A stretch of 64,000 bases of DNA, from positions 42,581,475 to 42,645,474 of the forward strand of contig OY829545.1 in assembly GCA_963691705.1 (NCBI GenBank), given 5' to 3'. Under the pieces are notes generated by a model. That model was not told the origin of the DNA. It saw only the letters and a program-made list of their open reading frames with translations, and did no database searches. Position 1 is the first letter of the stretch. The number at the start of each line of letters is the position of its first letter. Below are positions 36,403 through 46,925 of this stretch, in pieces. This stretch comes from Viola odorata. Its lineage: Eukaryota > Streptophyta > Magnoliopsida > Malpighiales > Violaceae. The translations under genes and the position numbers were made by a program.

Positions 36403-38058
36403 TGACGGGTGCGTCGCATGTCCCGCATAAAATAAAAATACAACTCAGTGCTATGCTACAAATTAATGCAGATAGTGGTGAGAGGATCGATCCCACAAGG
36501 ACAAGCTCGTCTAATTCTTGTAGTTCCTGCAAATAACCAAGCAAAAGAAACCAAGTTTTGGGGTGAAATAACAATTAAATGAAAATACAGTGGATTTAAG
36601 ATCAGTTGCAAACAATAAAAACAGCTTTAAAACGGAGAGAATTACAGTGGAGAAAATATTCCGGGTAGAGATCATTGCGAGATGGCATTGGTAAGTTGTT
36701 GATCATTGACAAAATACATTTTTGAAATGGTTTTCATAGAAGAAGTTGTGGAACCAGCTCACACTAGATTCCCAACCTGCTACAAAAGTATTTAATAGAA
36801 TCACTTCATTTTAAACACCCTAATCTTCCTAAGCTCATCCTAAGACTCTTGATCCGCCACTTTGCTTGGCTATGCAGAGCCTTCGACAAAGGGATCAGAA
36901 TACTTAAGGAAGAGCTCAAGAGATTGATTAAAAACAGTGAGGTCCCTCTCCTAGACAAGGGAGTACTATCATCATCCACAAGTCTGGTCTAGTCTGGCAC
37001 TTGACCCAGCTGTCACCTAGGTCGGCCCTTCTCAAGGCCTTGGGATGGGATGACCGCCTAATTCAACTCCTTCTTTCAGCATAGACCAAGTACATGCCCC
37101 TCATACCCTGCTGAATCGTCTACTGCTGTTCTCTAAGAGTGATTTAATCACAAGAGAACTGACTCCACTTGCCCGAATTAAATTCAAGGTGATCAAGCTC
37201 AAAAATTAATAAAGACAAGTTTAAAATTAAAATAAGAAGGTTTGAAATATGAAATTCATTTCTATGAAGCTTTAAACAAGTCTCACAATCAACATACCAG
37301 CCAATCTCTTGATCCCTACCAGGAACTTAGAGTTTAGTTACAATACATAATTAAAATAAACAAAAGGAATTCAAATCCGAAATTGCAAAGAAAGCTGGAA
37401 AATCTGGAAAAAGGTTGGAAAATGCTGATTTCTCTCTACTGTACTCCCTCTCTTTCTTCCACGGTCTGGTTCTTCCTCCTCTCAAAATATACTTCAGAGG
37501 TCCAGCCTTCACCATAAAATAATTGCAGCATGTGCTGCCATACCAGGCTGGTGCTGGGCACTACCTTACTTTAGGAGAGAATAATCTTGAATAAAACAAG
37601 GGGAATGTTTTATCATTCTTCCATTGATGTCCCCTTGTGCCTCTGCAAGGTGGAAGAGAGAATCCAGGCACTAATACTCGTGCTCAAGTCCTCCAGGTTC
37701 CAGGCTGGTTAAACCAGCACTCACAAATAAAAATACAAAAGTACGCTCAGTGCTGTCCAGGCTGGAACTCTGACAGGTCGCTTCATGTCAAGGCCTCGAG
37801 AAGAGCTGGAATCGGCAGATTGGTGCAATGGCCCTGGGACGAAGAGACCAAACTCGGGAGGCAGCAGGCTGAAATCAAAATTCCAACTCTGATTGATTGT
37901 TTTGACTCTGATCTTCAAGATTTTCGTTCCTTTTCCTCAATTAACGATTATTAAGCCTGAAAAGCAAAATAGGAAGGAAACAAGCTCAAAGTAGCATAAT
38001 TATCATCTCAATTAATAATAAAAGAGAAGATAAAACATTGAAAATAAACCATCAATCA
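36403..38058 (-). repeat. Element C 3' LTR
   Basis: 1656 bp from TGACGGGTGC to ATCAATCA. Compared with 44991-46646, the only difference I saw is T at 36580 against C at 45168. The family motif occurs at about 37029-37044 (CTCAAGGCCTTGGGA) and 37785-37803 (GTCAAGGCCTCGAG). Confidence 0.95.
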
Positions 38059-39455
38059 TATTCCCCCACACTTAATCCATGCTTGCCCTCAAGCATGAAC
38101 TAAGAACACACAAAATACACCCCCTGTACAGAAAATCAATCCTTGGACTGGACTCAAGTAAAAACTTCAAAAATCAACTCATTCAAGCAATGCTCAAACA
38201 CTCTAAACACCACAAATGTGCAAATATTCATATAGTGGTATGATAGCATGCTGTTCAACCTGGAAATACAGGCCTAGAACTTCTGACTTCTCTTCCTTCG
38301 ACTCAATCCATACACTAGCTGCGACACTCATGCAATAAATATAAGAATTAATAAAAACACAAACAGCAAAATTAAAGAACACCACCAATCTTTCCTCTTT
38401 TAATTCTTCCTTCACCATCTTTCTTTTATTTAGGCCTTCGGCCTCTTATACCTCCTTTTATTTCTTTTTCTTTTTTCTTTTTTTTCTTTTTCTTTTCTTG
38501 CAACACTTCTTTTATTTTCCCATGAATTTCACTTCTTTCCACATTCCAAAATAGAAAACGCATGCAGACATGGTCTTCCACCAAAGGTGCTATGATCGGT
38601 CCAAAATAAGGAGTTAGCACACAACCGACCGGAAGTTTCTCCAAATAGGGATGATGGTGCCGAACCACCAACATCGTGCAATCCAGGAGGGCATGGTGAG
38701 AGACCAGCACACAAGAAAATTTAAATAGTACTCATGCAAACAGAAATTAAAAACTTGCAGCAGTGTAGAGGATAGGATCTTCATCCCTAGGCCTAGGGAT
38801 GAGAAGACAGTGCAATTCTAGCAAAGTATTTCCTAGGACAGCAGTACTCATCATACATCTATGTGAATAAATATACAAATTGTAATGTCACAAGTGTTTA
38901 TCATTGTAAGACAGAGTTGATTGATCAAGTATTCACATAAGTTTAGTTTTTGGGATTTCATTCCATACAAAAAGGTGTGGAAAACAACAAAAATGAAAAA
39001 TTACGCATGCAAGAATAGAAACAAGCAATTGCACAAACACAATTAATTGAAATAAACATGCAGCAGAGGGATAAAATCAAAATGCACACAAATCACACAA
39101 AAATAAACACGAAAGTGTCTCCCCCACACTTATTGGACACATTGTCCTCAATGTGAAAGAAACCAAGCAAACGAAAACACAAAACAATTAAAACAAAATT
39201 AATAAAAGAAGAGAAAGGGAGAATAAAACCGGGGTGGTGTTGCTGCAGCTGGAAATGGAAATTTCAAAAATCTAGGTTTGTGCCTGAAATTCGAAATCTG
39301 TCCCATCTCGAGGCCTCGGGATGAAGCAGACTGGAAATGCTGAAAGCTGCAAGTCTTGCTGCAATGGAATGGCTTGAAATGGCGTGGGTTGCCTCCCACG
39401 TAGCGTCCCTGTTTGCAGTCTTGGACTCGACTGAATGATCTTTCACGTAGTATCA
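38059..39455 (-). other. Element C 3' non-coding tail
   Basis: Holds the PPT next to the LTR (CCCCCACACTT near 38062-38072), a pyrimidine-rich stretch near 38455-38500, a perfect 18-bp palindrome ATCCCTAGGCCTAGGGAT at 38783-38800, a second PPT-like tract at 39121-39131 and the AGGA stem-loop at 39138-39155. The motif recurs near 39304-39320. There is no ORF of the ATHILA ORF-1 type, unlike A, B, D and E. Confidence 0.75.
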
Positions 39456-42400
39456 TCATTGAGGTTCTTCAAGCGTGGTGCTCTCCACGGTGTAGTTTTG
39501 GAATCCCTCATAAAAAGGTTTGAGACGATGCCCATTAACCTTGAAAATGTTCTGATCCTCCTGGTTTTGAATTTCAACAGCACCATTGGGGTACACATTC
39601 GTAATTACATAAGGACCAGTCCAGCGACTCTTCAATTTTCCAGCTAGGAGGCGAAATCTTGAGCTGAAAAGTAGCACCTTCTGCCCAACTGTCAAGGCCT
39701 TGAGACGAATGGACCTGTCGTGGTACATTTTGGCCCTAGCCTTGATAATTGCAGAATTTTCATAGGCATCATTTCTCAACTCTTCCAACTCCTGAACTTG
39801 CAATTTTCTGTGGGATCCAGCTTCTAAAATGTTCATATTGCATTTTTTAATAGCCCAATAGGCTTGGTGCTGAATTTCCACTGGTAAATGGCATGATTTG
39901 CCATAAACCAACTTGTAAGGAGTTGTCCCGATAGAGGTTTTGAATGCTGTTCTATACGCCCATAGCGCATCATCTAGTCTCTGACTCCAATCTCCTCGAT
40001 CTGGTCTGACCGTCTTGCTCAAGATGGATTTTACTTCTCTATTTGACAATTCAGCCAATCCGTTTGTTTGAGGATGATAGGCAGTGGACACACGGTGTGT
40101 GATGTTGTACTTGGCGAAGAGAGTTGTCACAACCCTGTTACAGAAGTGGCTGCCTCTGTCACTGATGATCACTCGTGGCACTCCAAATCTGTTAAGGATT
40201 TGTGATTTGAAGAATGAAACAACGGTCTTTGCATCATCAGCCCTTGTAGCCTTCGCTTCTACCCATTTAGATAGGTAGTCTACTGCCAAAATGATGTAGA
40301 AGTTGCCTCCTGAATTGGGGAATGGACCCATGAAGTCTATCCCCCAAACATAAAAAATCTCACAAACAAAAATTGGGGTTAAAGGCATCTGATCTCTAGA
40401 GGAAATATTACCCGATTTTTGACATTCTACACAAGTTTTGCAAAATTCAAATGAATCCTTAAATAAATTCGGCCAGAAAAAACCTGATTCGAGAACCTTA
40501 TGAGCTGTTCTCTTAAATCCGAAGTGTCCTCCACAAGCATAAGCATGGCAAAAATTTAGAATTGAAGGAACTTCACTCTCAAGCACACATTTTCGAAGGA
40601 TTTTATCGTTTCCGACATGCCAAAGGTATGGGTCGTCCCATATGTACTTCCTGGAGTCTCTCCTAATCTTTTCCTTCTCGTGTGCAAGGTAGTGACCATG
40701 GAAATTACCCGTTGCAAGGTAATTGACAATATCAGAAAACCATGGTCTCTTCTCGAGGCCTAGAAACAAGCGCTCATCTGGGAATTCTTCCTTGACTGGG
40801 TCTGATTTGGTGTCAACCAAAATCCTGCTCAAGTGATCAGCCACCACGTTTTCCTTGCCCTTTTTGTCTTTGATCTCAAGATCAAACTCCTGCAACAGTA
40901 GTATCCATCGAATCAATCTTGGCTTTGCTTCCTTCTTTGCTAAAAGATACTTCAAGGCTGCATGGTCAGAATAAATTATGACTTTAGTGCCAAGAAGATA
41001 AGAACGAAATTTATCTAAAGCAAAGACAATTGAAAACAATTCTTTTTCCGTGGTGGTGTAGTTTCTTTGGGCTTCATCAAGCATCCTAGAGGCGTAATAA
41101 ATCACATGTGGGCTCTTGTCAAATTTCTGTCCAAGAACAGCCCCCACAGCTGCATCACTTGCATCACACATGAGTTCAAATGGTTTTGTCCAGTTGGGTG
41201 CTTGAATCACTGGTGCTGTCACTAGCTTCTGTTTCAAGAGGTCAAACGCCTCTTTGCATTGCTCATTGAAGTCGAATTTTGCAACCTTTTGCAGCAGCCT
41301 ACACATAGGCTCCGCAACCTTTGAAAAATCCTTGATAAAACGTCTATAAAAACCTGCAAGGCCTAGAAATGAACGGACATCTCGTACACAAGATGGGTAA
41401 GGCAATGAATCAATCACATCAATTTTAGCTTTGTCCACTTCTATACCTTTCTTTGAAATAATATGGCCTAGAATTAATCCTTGATTTACCATAAAATGGC
41501 ATTTCTCATAATTTAAAACCAAATCAGTTTCCATGCATCTAATCAAGACTTTTCTCAAGTTTTCCAAGCACTCATCAAATGAATTTCCATAAACAGTAAA
41601 ATCGTCCATGAAAACTTCAATCCCTTTCTCTACAAAATCAGAAAATATACTTACCATACACCTCTGAAAAGTAGCAGGTGCATTACACAAACCAAATGGC
41701 ATCCTCTTGTATGCAAATGTGCCAAAGGGGCAAGTAAAGGTTGTCTTTTCTTGGTCTTCAATGGCAACGGGGATTTGATGGAATCCTGAAAATCCATCGA
41801 GACAACAATAGTGTGATTTACCTGCCAACCTTTCGAGCATCTGGTCAATAAATGGAAGGGGAAAATGATCCTTCCGAGTAGCATTGTTCAGTCTCCTATA
41901 GTCTATGCATACTCTCCATGAATTTTGCTCTCTCATGGGCACCAATTCGCCTTCATTGTTGGTCACCACTGTAATTCCTGATTTTTTAGGAACGACCTGC
42001 ACAGGACTGACCCAAGAAGAGTCAGAAATAGGATAGATTACACCTGCAGCAAGGAGTTTAAGAATTTCCTTTTTCACGACTTCCATCATTGGAGGATTAA
42101 GCCTTCTTTGTGGTTGTCTCACGGTTTTGCTGTGCTCTTCTAGGTGTATTCTGTGGGTGCAAATGGCAGGTGATATTCCCTTGATGTCAGCTATGGTCCA
42201 ACCGATTACTCCCTTGAATTCTTTCAAGATGTTCAGAAGTCTTTCTTCTTGCGCGTTGGTCAGCTTGCTGGAAATTATTACTGGTAGGGTCTTCTCGAGG
42301 CCTAGAAACGAGTACTTCAGGTGCTCAGGTAATGTTTTGAGTTCCAAGTCGGGTGCCTGCAAAATTGAAGGCTGAAGTTTAGTGACTTGGTCTGTTGATT

Positions 42401-44936
42401 CTAAAGCTTGCACATCACCTGCAGTAGTGTCTGAAACGTCCAGCTCCTTGACAAAATTGAGGATTTCGGGTTTAATTGGTAGCTCATCTTGCAATATCTC
42501 CACCTCTTCATTAGACAAACCCTTACTAAGAACAAACTCAAGTGGATCAGAATTATTAATTTCAGAAATGTCATCAACCAAGGGATCAATAACATCTAAA
42601 AAATTAACACAGTGTATATCTTCAGGGTATTTCATTGCTTCATACATATTAAATTTAATCAATTCCTCACCAAATTCAAGCGTTAAACACCCATCATACA
42701 CATCAATTTTAGCACGGGCTGTTCTTAAAAAAGGTCTACCAAGAATCACATCAGTAGTCCTAGTAACATCTTCCTTTTGCATGTCAACAATATAGAAATC
42801 TACTGGAAAAACAAAATCTCTAACCTGCACCAAGACATCCTCTACTACTCCAACGGGGTAGACAATGGATCTATCAGCAAGTTGTATAACAACTCTAGTT
42901 TCCTTAAGATTTCCAATATTCAAAGTTTCAAAAATGGAAAGAGACATGACATTTATACCTGCTCCAAGGTCGCACAATGCTTTCTCTACTTCCTTGCTCC
43001 CGATTTTACAAGGTATCACAAAGGTACCCTGATCTTTGCATTTTGTAGGAAGCTCTTTTTGCAAAATAGCAGAAACATTTTCATTAAAATTCACTGTTTC
43101 TATGCCTGCTAGTTTCTTCTTGTTAGTACATAAATCCTTTAAGAATTTAGCATATTTAGGAACCTGAGATATCATATCTAGCAATGGCACATTAATAGCA
43201 ACTTTTCTAAAAACTTCAAGAATCTTTTGCTCATCCTTCTCCTTCTTGGCTTTTGAAGGCCTTTCCGGAAATGGAAAAGGTGTTACCTGAGGGTTTGAAG
43301 TTTCTTCCTGTGCTTCTGGAGTTGGAATGGATGTTTCACCTTCTGGGGTAGATGATTCTGCTACTGGAATGGCTGATTCTTGAGGCATTTCTGTTTCAGA
43401 TTCTGGTGGCTGTTCTGGTCGGTTCGTCTCGAGGCCTTGAGACGAACTGCCCCTCGGTGGCAAATCTTTTCCACTTCGTAAAGTCATGGCATTGAGATGT
43501 TTGGGATTTTCTACTGTGTTCGAGGGTAGCTGGCCTGAAGTGTTTTGTTGGCTCATGGTGAACTGTGCCATCTGTTTTTGGAGGTCAGCTATTGCTCCTT
43601 GGGTAGTTTGTATAAATGGTTGAAGGATTTGTTTTAGTGTTTCTTCAAGTGGTGGTGGAGGTGGTGCAGTGAGTTGCAATGGTTGTTGGGGTGCTGGCAA
43701 CTGCAGATGTTGTGGTTGAGATGGGGTCTGATTTGTTTGGTAGTTTTGCTGGTTTTGTTGAGGTCTAGGCTTGAAATTCCTCCACTCAAACGGAGGTTGT
43801 TGCTGATTTGGTCCCCACCCATAGTGAGGGTAGTTTTTCCAGCCTTGGTTACTGGTGTTGGAGTATGAATTTCCTTGCTGTGGTATGGCGGAATTGACTT
43901 GCTCAGTAGGGTCTGCAACGAGCGGACAATCATGTGTCATATGCCCTATTTGACAACAAACTCCACAAGGTATAACTTGCTGAGGTGGAATTTGCTGAAT
44001 TTGAGCTATGGTAGCTGGGAAATTTTTCAAAAAACTAGAGACTTCTTCCATGTGTCTCTCAAGGGCAGCCACGTTCAAGTTGTGAGCAGTAGAGGTACGG
44101 TCATAGGTTCCGTTTTGTTGGCAATTATCCGCCAAAGTTTGAATAAGAGCCCTTGCTCGACTTGGTGTCAAGTCCAACAATGCTCCTCCAGCAGCAGAAT
44201 CGAGCTTCTCTTTATCCTTAATACACATCCCATCATAGAAATATTGTATGAGTGATTGCTCTGCCACGCCATGGGTAGGACAGACCTCTTGGAGGTCTTT
44301 AAACCTCTGATGGTATTCGCCAAAAGACTCATCTCCTTGTTGCTGAATAGCAACAAGACTCTTCCTAGCTGCTCCTGCTTTGGTGGCTGACCAATATTTC
44401 TTGAGAAAAGTGGCAGCCATTTCAGCCCAAGTGTTGATGGAGTTGTGTGGAAGACTGAAAAACCAGTTCTTTGCTGAGTCCTCTAAAGACCATGGAAAAG
44501 CTCTCAATTTAGCTCGTTCAAGGCTCACTCCAGTGGGTTTAAGTGCATCACATTCGAATTGAAATTTCTGGAGGTGCTTGTAAGGATTTTCGGATGCATG
44601 ACCTCTGAATTTGCTGAGGTTGTGCATGACATTTGACTTCACGGCCCAGTCATTAGGTACTGGACGGTAGTTAATACACAGGAAAGACTCCTGTTCAGCT
44701 CCTTGATTGAGCTCTCGAAGGGTAGGTTCAGGTGGATTGGCCATCTCTGGTTCAGGTTCAGCGTCAGATTCTGGTTGATCCGTCTCAAGGTCTCGAGATG
44801 AACTGACTTCTGTTTCTGAATCTGATCCGGATAAGGAAAACTCACTGAATTTTCGTTTGGAAATTCTGATTGCTGTTTCCGTTCTGGAAATCTCTGGAAT
44901 GTAGGGTAGTGGTTGTGAACTAGATGACCTGGTCAT
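39456..44936 (-). CDS. Element C gag-pol polyprotein, 1826 residues, uninterrupted
   Basis: One open frame from M-T-R-S-S-S-S-Q at 44936 (an ATG five codons upstream is open but lacks the family's MTR(R/S)S start). Approximate residues: gag core 95-270; zinc knuckle C-G-V-C-C-Q-I-G-H-M-T-H-D-C near 325; Gln/Pro-rich linker; L-R-S-G near 490; protease C-D-L-G-A-G near 655; RT to about 1200 with V-F-M-D-D near 1110; RNase H from M-C-D-A-S-D near 1255; integrase zinc region H...H...C-x2-C near 1460-1502; catalytic D ([11 protein letters not shown]) near 1534, D (I-S-D-R-G-S-H) near 1590, E (L-A-E-L-S) near 1629; G-P-Y region near 1779. It makes the capsid and enzymes for reverse transcription and integration. 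All key residues I can check are present. LGLAGFYRRF replaces the usual [10 protein letters not shown]. Confidence 0.95.
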   Translation of the reverse strand: MTRSSSSQPLPYIPEISRTETAIRISKRKFSEFSLSGSDSETEVSSSRDLETDQPESDAEPEPEMANPPEPTLRELNQGAEQESFLCINYRPVPNDWAVKSNVMHNLSKFRGHASENPYKHLQKFQFECDALKPTGVSLERAKLRAFPWSLEDSAKNWFFSLPHNSINTWAEMAATFLKKYWSATKAGAARKSLVAIQQQGDESFGEYHQRFKDLQEVCPTHGVAEQSLIQYFYDGMCIKDKEKLDSAAGGALLDLTPSRARALIQTLADNCQQNGTYDRTSTAHNLNVAALERHMEEVSSFLKNFPATIAQIQQIPPQQVIPCGVCCQIGHMTHDCPLVADPTEQVNSAIPQQGNSYSNTSNQGWKNYPHYGWGPNQQQPPFEWRNFKPRPQQNQQNYQTNQTPSQPQHLQLPAPQQPLQLTAPPPPPLEETLKQILQPFIQTTQGAIADLQKQMAQFTMSQQNTSGQLPSNTVENPKHLNAMTLRSGKDLPPRGSSSQGLETNRPEQPPESETEMPQESAIPVAESSTPEGETSIPTPEAQEETSNPQVTPFPFPERPSKAKKEKDEQKILEVFRKVAINVPLLDMISQVPKYAKFLKDLCTNKKKLAGIETVNFNENVSAILQKELPTKCKDQGTFVIPCKIGSKEVEKALCDLGAGINVMSLSIFETLNIGNLKETRVVIQLADRSIVYPVGVVEDVLVQVRDFVFPVDFYIVDMQKEDVTRTTDVILGRPFLRTARAKIDVYDGCLTLEFGEELIKFNMYEAMKYPEDIHCVNFLDVIDPLVDDISEINNSDPLEFVLSKGLSNEEVEILQDELPIKPEILNFVKELDVSDTTAGDVQALESTDQVTKLQPSILQAPDLELKTLPEHLKYSFLGLEKTLPVIISSKLTNAQEERLLNILKEFKGVIGWTIADIKGISPAICTHRIHLEEHSKTVRQPQRRLNPPMMEVVKKEILKLLAAGVIYPISDSSWVSPVQVVPKKSGITVVTNNEGELVPMREQNSWRVCIDYRRLNNATRKDHFPLPFIDQMLERLAGKSHYCCLDGFSGFHQIPVAIEDQEKTTFTCPFGTFAYKRMPFGLCNAPATFQRCMVSIFSDFVEKGIEVFMDDFTVYGNSFDECLENLRKVLIRCMETDLVLNYEKCHFMVNQGLILGHIISKKGIEVDKAKIDVIDSLPYPSCVRDVRSFLGLAGFYRRFIKDFSKVAEPMCRLLQKVAKFDFNEQCKEAFDLLKQKLVTAPVIQAPNWTKPFELMCDASDAAVGAVLGQKFDKSPHVIYYASRMLDEAQRNYTTTEKELFSIVFALDKFRSYLLGTKVIIYSDHAALKYLLAKKEAKPRLIRWILLLQEFDLEIKDKKGKENVVADHLSRILVDTKSDPVKEEFPDERLFLGLEKRPWFSDIVNYLATGNFHGHYLAHEKEKIRRDSRKYIWDDPYLWHVGNDKILRKCVLESEVPSILNFCHAYACGGHFGFKRTAHKVLESGFFWPNLFKDSFEFCKTCVECQKSGNISSRDQMPLTPIFVCEIFYVWGIDFMGPFPNSGGNFYIILAVDYLSKWVEAKATRADDAKTVVSFFKSQILNRFGVPRVIISDRGSHFCNRVVTTLFAKYNITHRVSTAYHPQTNGLAELSNREVKSILSKTVRPDRGDWSQRLDDALWAYRTAFKTSIGTTPYKLVYGKSCHLPVEIQHQAYWAIKKCNMNILEAGSHRKLQVQELEELRNDAYENSAIIKARAKMYHDRSIRLKALTVGQKVLLFSSRFRLLAGKLKSRWTGPYVITNVYPNGAVEIQNQEDQNIFKVNGHRLKPFYEGFQNYTVESTTLEEPQ

Positions 44937-44967
44937 GAACAAGAAAATCAAAAATTAGAACACGTTG

Positions 44968-44985
44968 TCCCCGGCAACGGCGCCA
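44968..44985 (-). promoter_or_regulatory. Element C primer binding site
   Basis: Minus strand TGGCGCCGTTGCCGGGGA, identical to that of B, separated from the 5' LTR by ATTTA on the plus strand. Confidence 0.9.
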
Positions 44986-44990
44986 ATTTA

Positions 44991-46646
44991 TGACGGGTGC
45001 GTCGCATGTCCCGCATAAAATAAAAATACAACTCAGTGCTATGCTACAAATTAATGCAGATAGTGGTGAGAGGATCGATCCCACAAGGACAAGCTCGTCT
45101 AATTCTTGTAGTTCCTGCAAATAACCAAGCAAAAGAAACCAAGTTTTGGGGTGAAATAACAATTAAACGAAAATACAGTGGATTTAAGATCAGTTGCAAA
45201 CAATAAAAACAGCTTTAAAACGGAGAGAATTACAGTGGAGAAAATATTCCGGGTAGAGATCATTGCGAGATGGCATTGGTAAGTTGTTGATCATTGACAA
45301 AATACATTTTTGAAATGGTTTTCATAGAAGAAGTTGTGGAACCAGCTCACACTAGATTCCCAACCTGCTACAAAAGTATTTAATAGAATCACTTCATTTT
45401 AAACACCCTAATCTTCCTAAGCTCATCCTAAGACTCTTGATCCGCCACTTTGCTTGGCTATGCAGAGCCTTCGACAAAGGGATCAGAATACTTAAGGAAG
45501 AGCTCAAGAGATTGATTAAAAACAGTGAGGTCCCTCTCCTAGACAAGGGAGTACTATCATCATCCACAAGTCTGGTCTAGTCTGGCACTTGACCCAGCTG
45601 TCACCTAGGTCGGCCCTTCTCAAGGCCTTGGGATGGGATGACCGCCTAATTCAACTCCTTCTTTCAGCATAGACCAAGTACATGCCCCTCATACCCTGCT
45701 GAATCGTCTACTGCTGTTCTCTAAGAGTGATTTAATCACAAGAGAACTGACTCCACTTGCCCGAATTAAATTCAAGGTGATCAAGCTCAAAAATTAATAA
45801 AGACAAGTTTAAAATTAAAATAAGAAGGTTTGAAATATGAAATTCATTTCTATGAAGCTTTAAACAAGTCTCACAATCAACATACCAGCCAATCTCTTGA
45901 TCCCTACCAGGAACTTAGAGTTTAGTTACAATACATAATTAAAATAAACAAAAGGAATTCAAATCCGAAATTGCAAAGAAAGCTGGAAAATCTGGAAAAA
46001 GGTTGGAAAATGCTGATTTCTCTCTACTGTACTCCCTCTCTTTCTTCCACGGTCTGGTTCTTCCTCCTCTCAAAATATACTTCAGAGGTCCAGCCTTCAC
46101 CATAAAATAATTGCAGCATGTGCTGCCATACCAGGCTGGTGCTGGGCACTACCTTACTTTAGGAGAGAATAATCTTGAATAAAACAAGGGGAATGTTTTA
46201 TCATTCTTCCATTGATGTCCCCTTGTGCCTCTGCAAGGTGGAAGAGAGAATCCAGGCACTAATACTCGTGCTCAAGTCCTCCAGGTTCCAGGCTGGTTAA
46301 ACCAGCACTCACAAATAAAAATACAAAAGTACGCTCAGTGCTGTCCAGGCTGGAACTCTGACAGGTCGCTTCATGTCAAGGCCTCGAGAAGAGCTGGAAT
46401 CGGCAGATTGGTGCAATGGCCCTGGGACGAAGAGACCAAACTCGGGAGGCAGCAGGCTGAAATCAAAATTCCAACTCTGATTGATTGTTTTGACTCTGAT
46501 CTTCAAGATTTTCGTTCCTTTTCCTCAATTAACGATTATTAAGCCTGAAAAGCAAAATAGGAAGGAAACAAGCTCAAAGTAGCATAATTATCATCTCAAT
46601 TAATAATAAAAGAGAAGATAAAACATTGAAAATAAACCATCAATCA
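44991..46646 (-). repeat. Element C 5' LTR
   Basis: 1656 bp, essentially identical to 36403-38058. Transcription should start in it and run leftward. Confidence 0.95.
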
Positions 46647-46651
46647 AACAT

Positions 46652-46871
46652 CTTTCCCTTCGGGGCCTAGATCTTCCATTTCAGGTCCGTCTGGGTGGAC
46701 AAGTGGTATGTTGTCGAGGTCTTGATCGTCCAGATTGTCCAGGGTGAAAAGATGTCTGTCGAGGGCAGGACAATGGACGGGAGATCTTTGCACTAGCCTT
46801 CGAAGTCCTCTTTCTGTCCTAGTGAGCTCGTGATCAAGGGGTAGTAGATCTGGTGCAGATCTCCTAGTCAT
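46652..46871 (-). pseudogene. Element A gag, N-terminal piece
   Basis: Starts at 46871 with M-T-R-R-S-A-P-D-L-L-P, the same opening as gag of E. It runs about 73 codons through an acidic region to E-G-K-D, where element C interrupts it. It resumes at 36402 with N-V-P-L-V-I-Q-T-I-D-E-F-N-A-A-P-E, matching the acidic linker of E. Confidence 0.88.
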
Positions 46872-46904
46872 ACAAACTAAACAAAGAAATCAGTCATGAA
46901 ACAA

Positions 46905-46922
46905 TCCCCGGCAACGACGCCA
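46905..46922 (-). promoter_or_regulatory. Element A primer binding site
   Basis: Minus strand TGGCGTCGTTGCCGGGGA, one change from the B/C site, a few bases inside the 5' LTR. Confidence 0.85.
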
Positions 46923-46925
46923 ATT

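Larger units (their letters stand above)
36403..46646 (-). mobile_element. Element C: 10.2-kb young Athila-type retrotransposon, intact gag-pol
   Basis: TG...CA LTRs of equal length (1656 bp), flanked by AACAT on both sides (36398-36402 and 46647-46651). It is inserted in the gag of A. It contains primer site, a full gag-pol frame, stem-loop and PPT, but no 3' ORF. It is the only copy here that looks competent for its own protein production. Confidence 0.96.

Noticed and set aside
37637..37954. 105-residue plus-strand ORF, repeated identically at 46225-46542
   Set aside because: It lies in both LTRs of element C, antisense to the element, and is duplicated only because the LTRs are.
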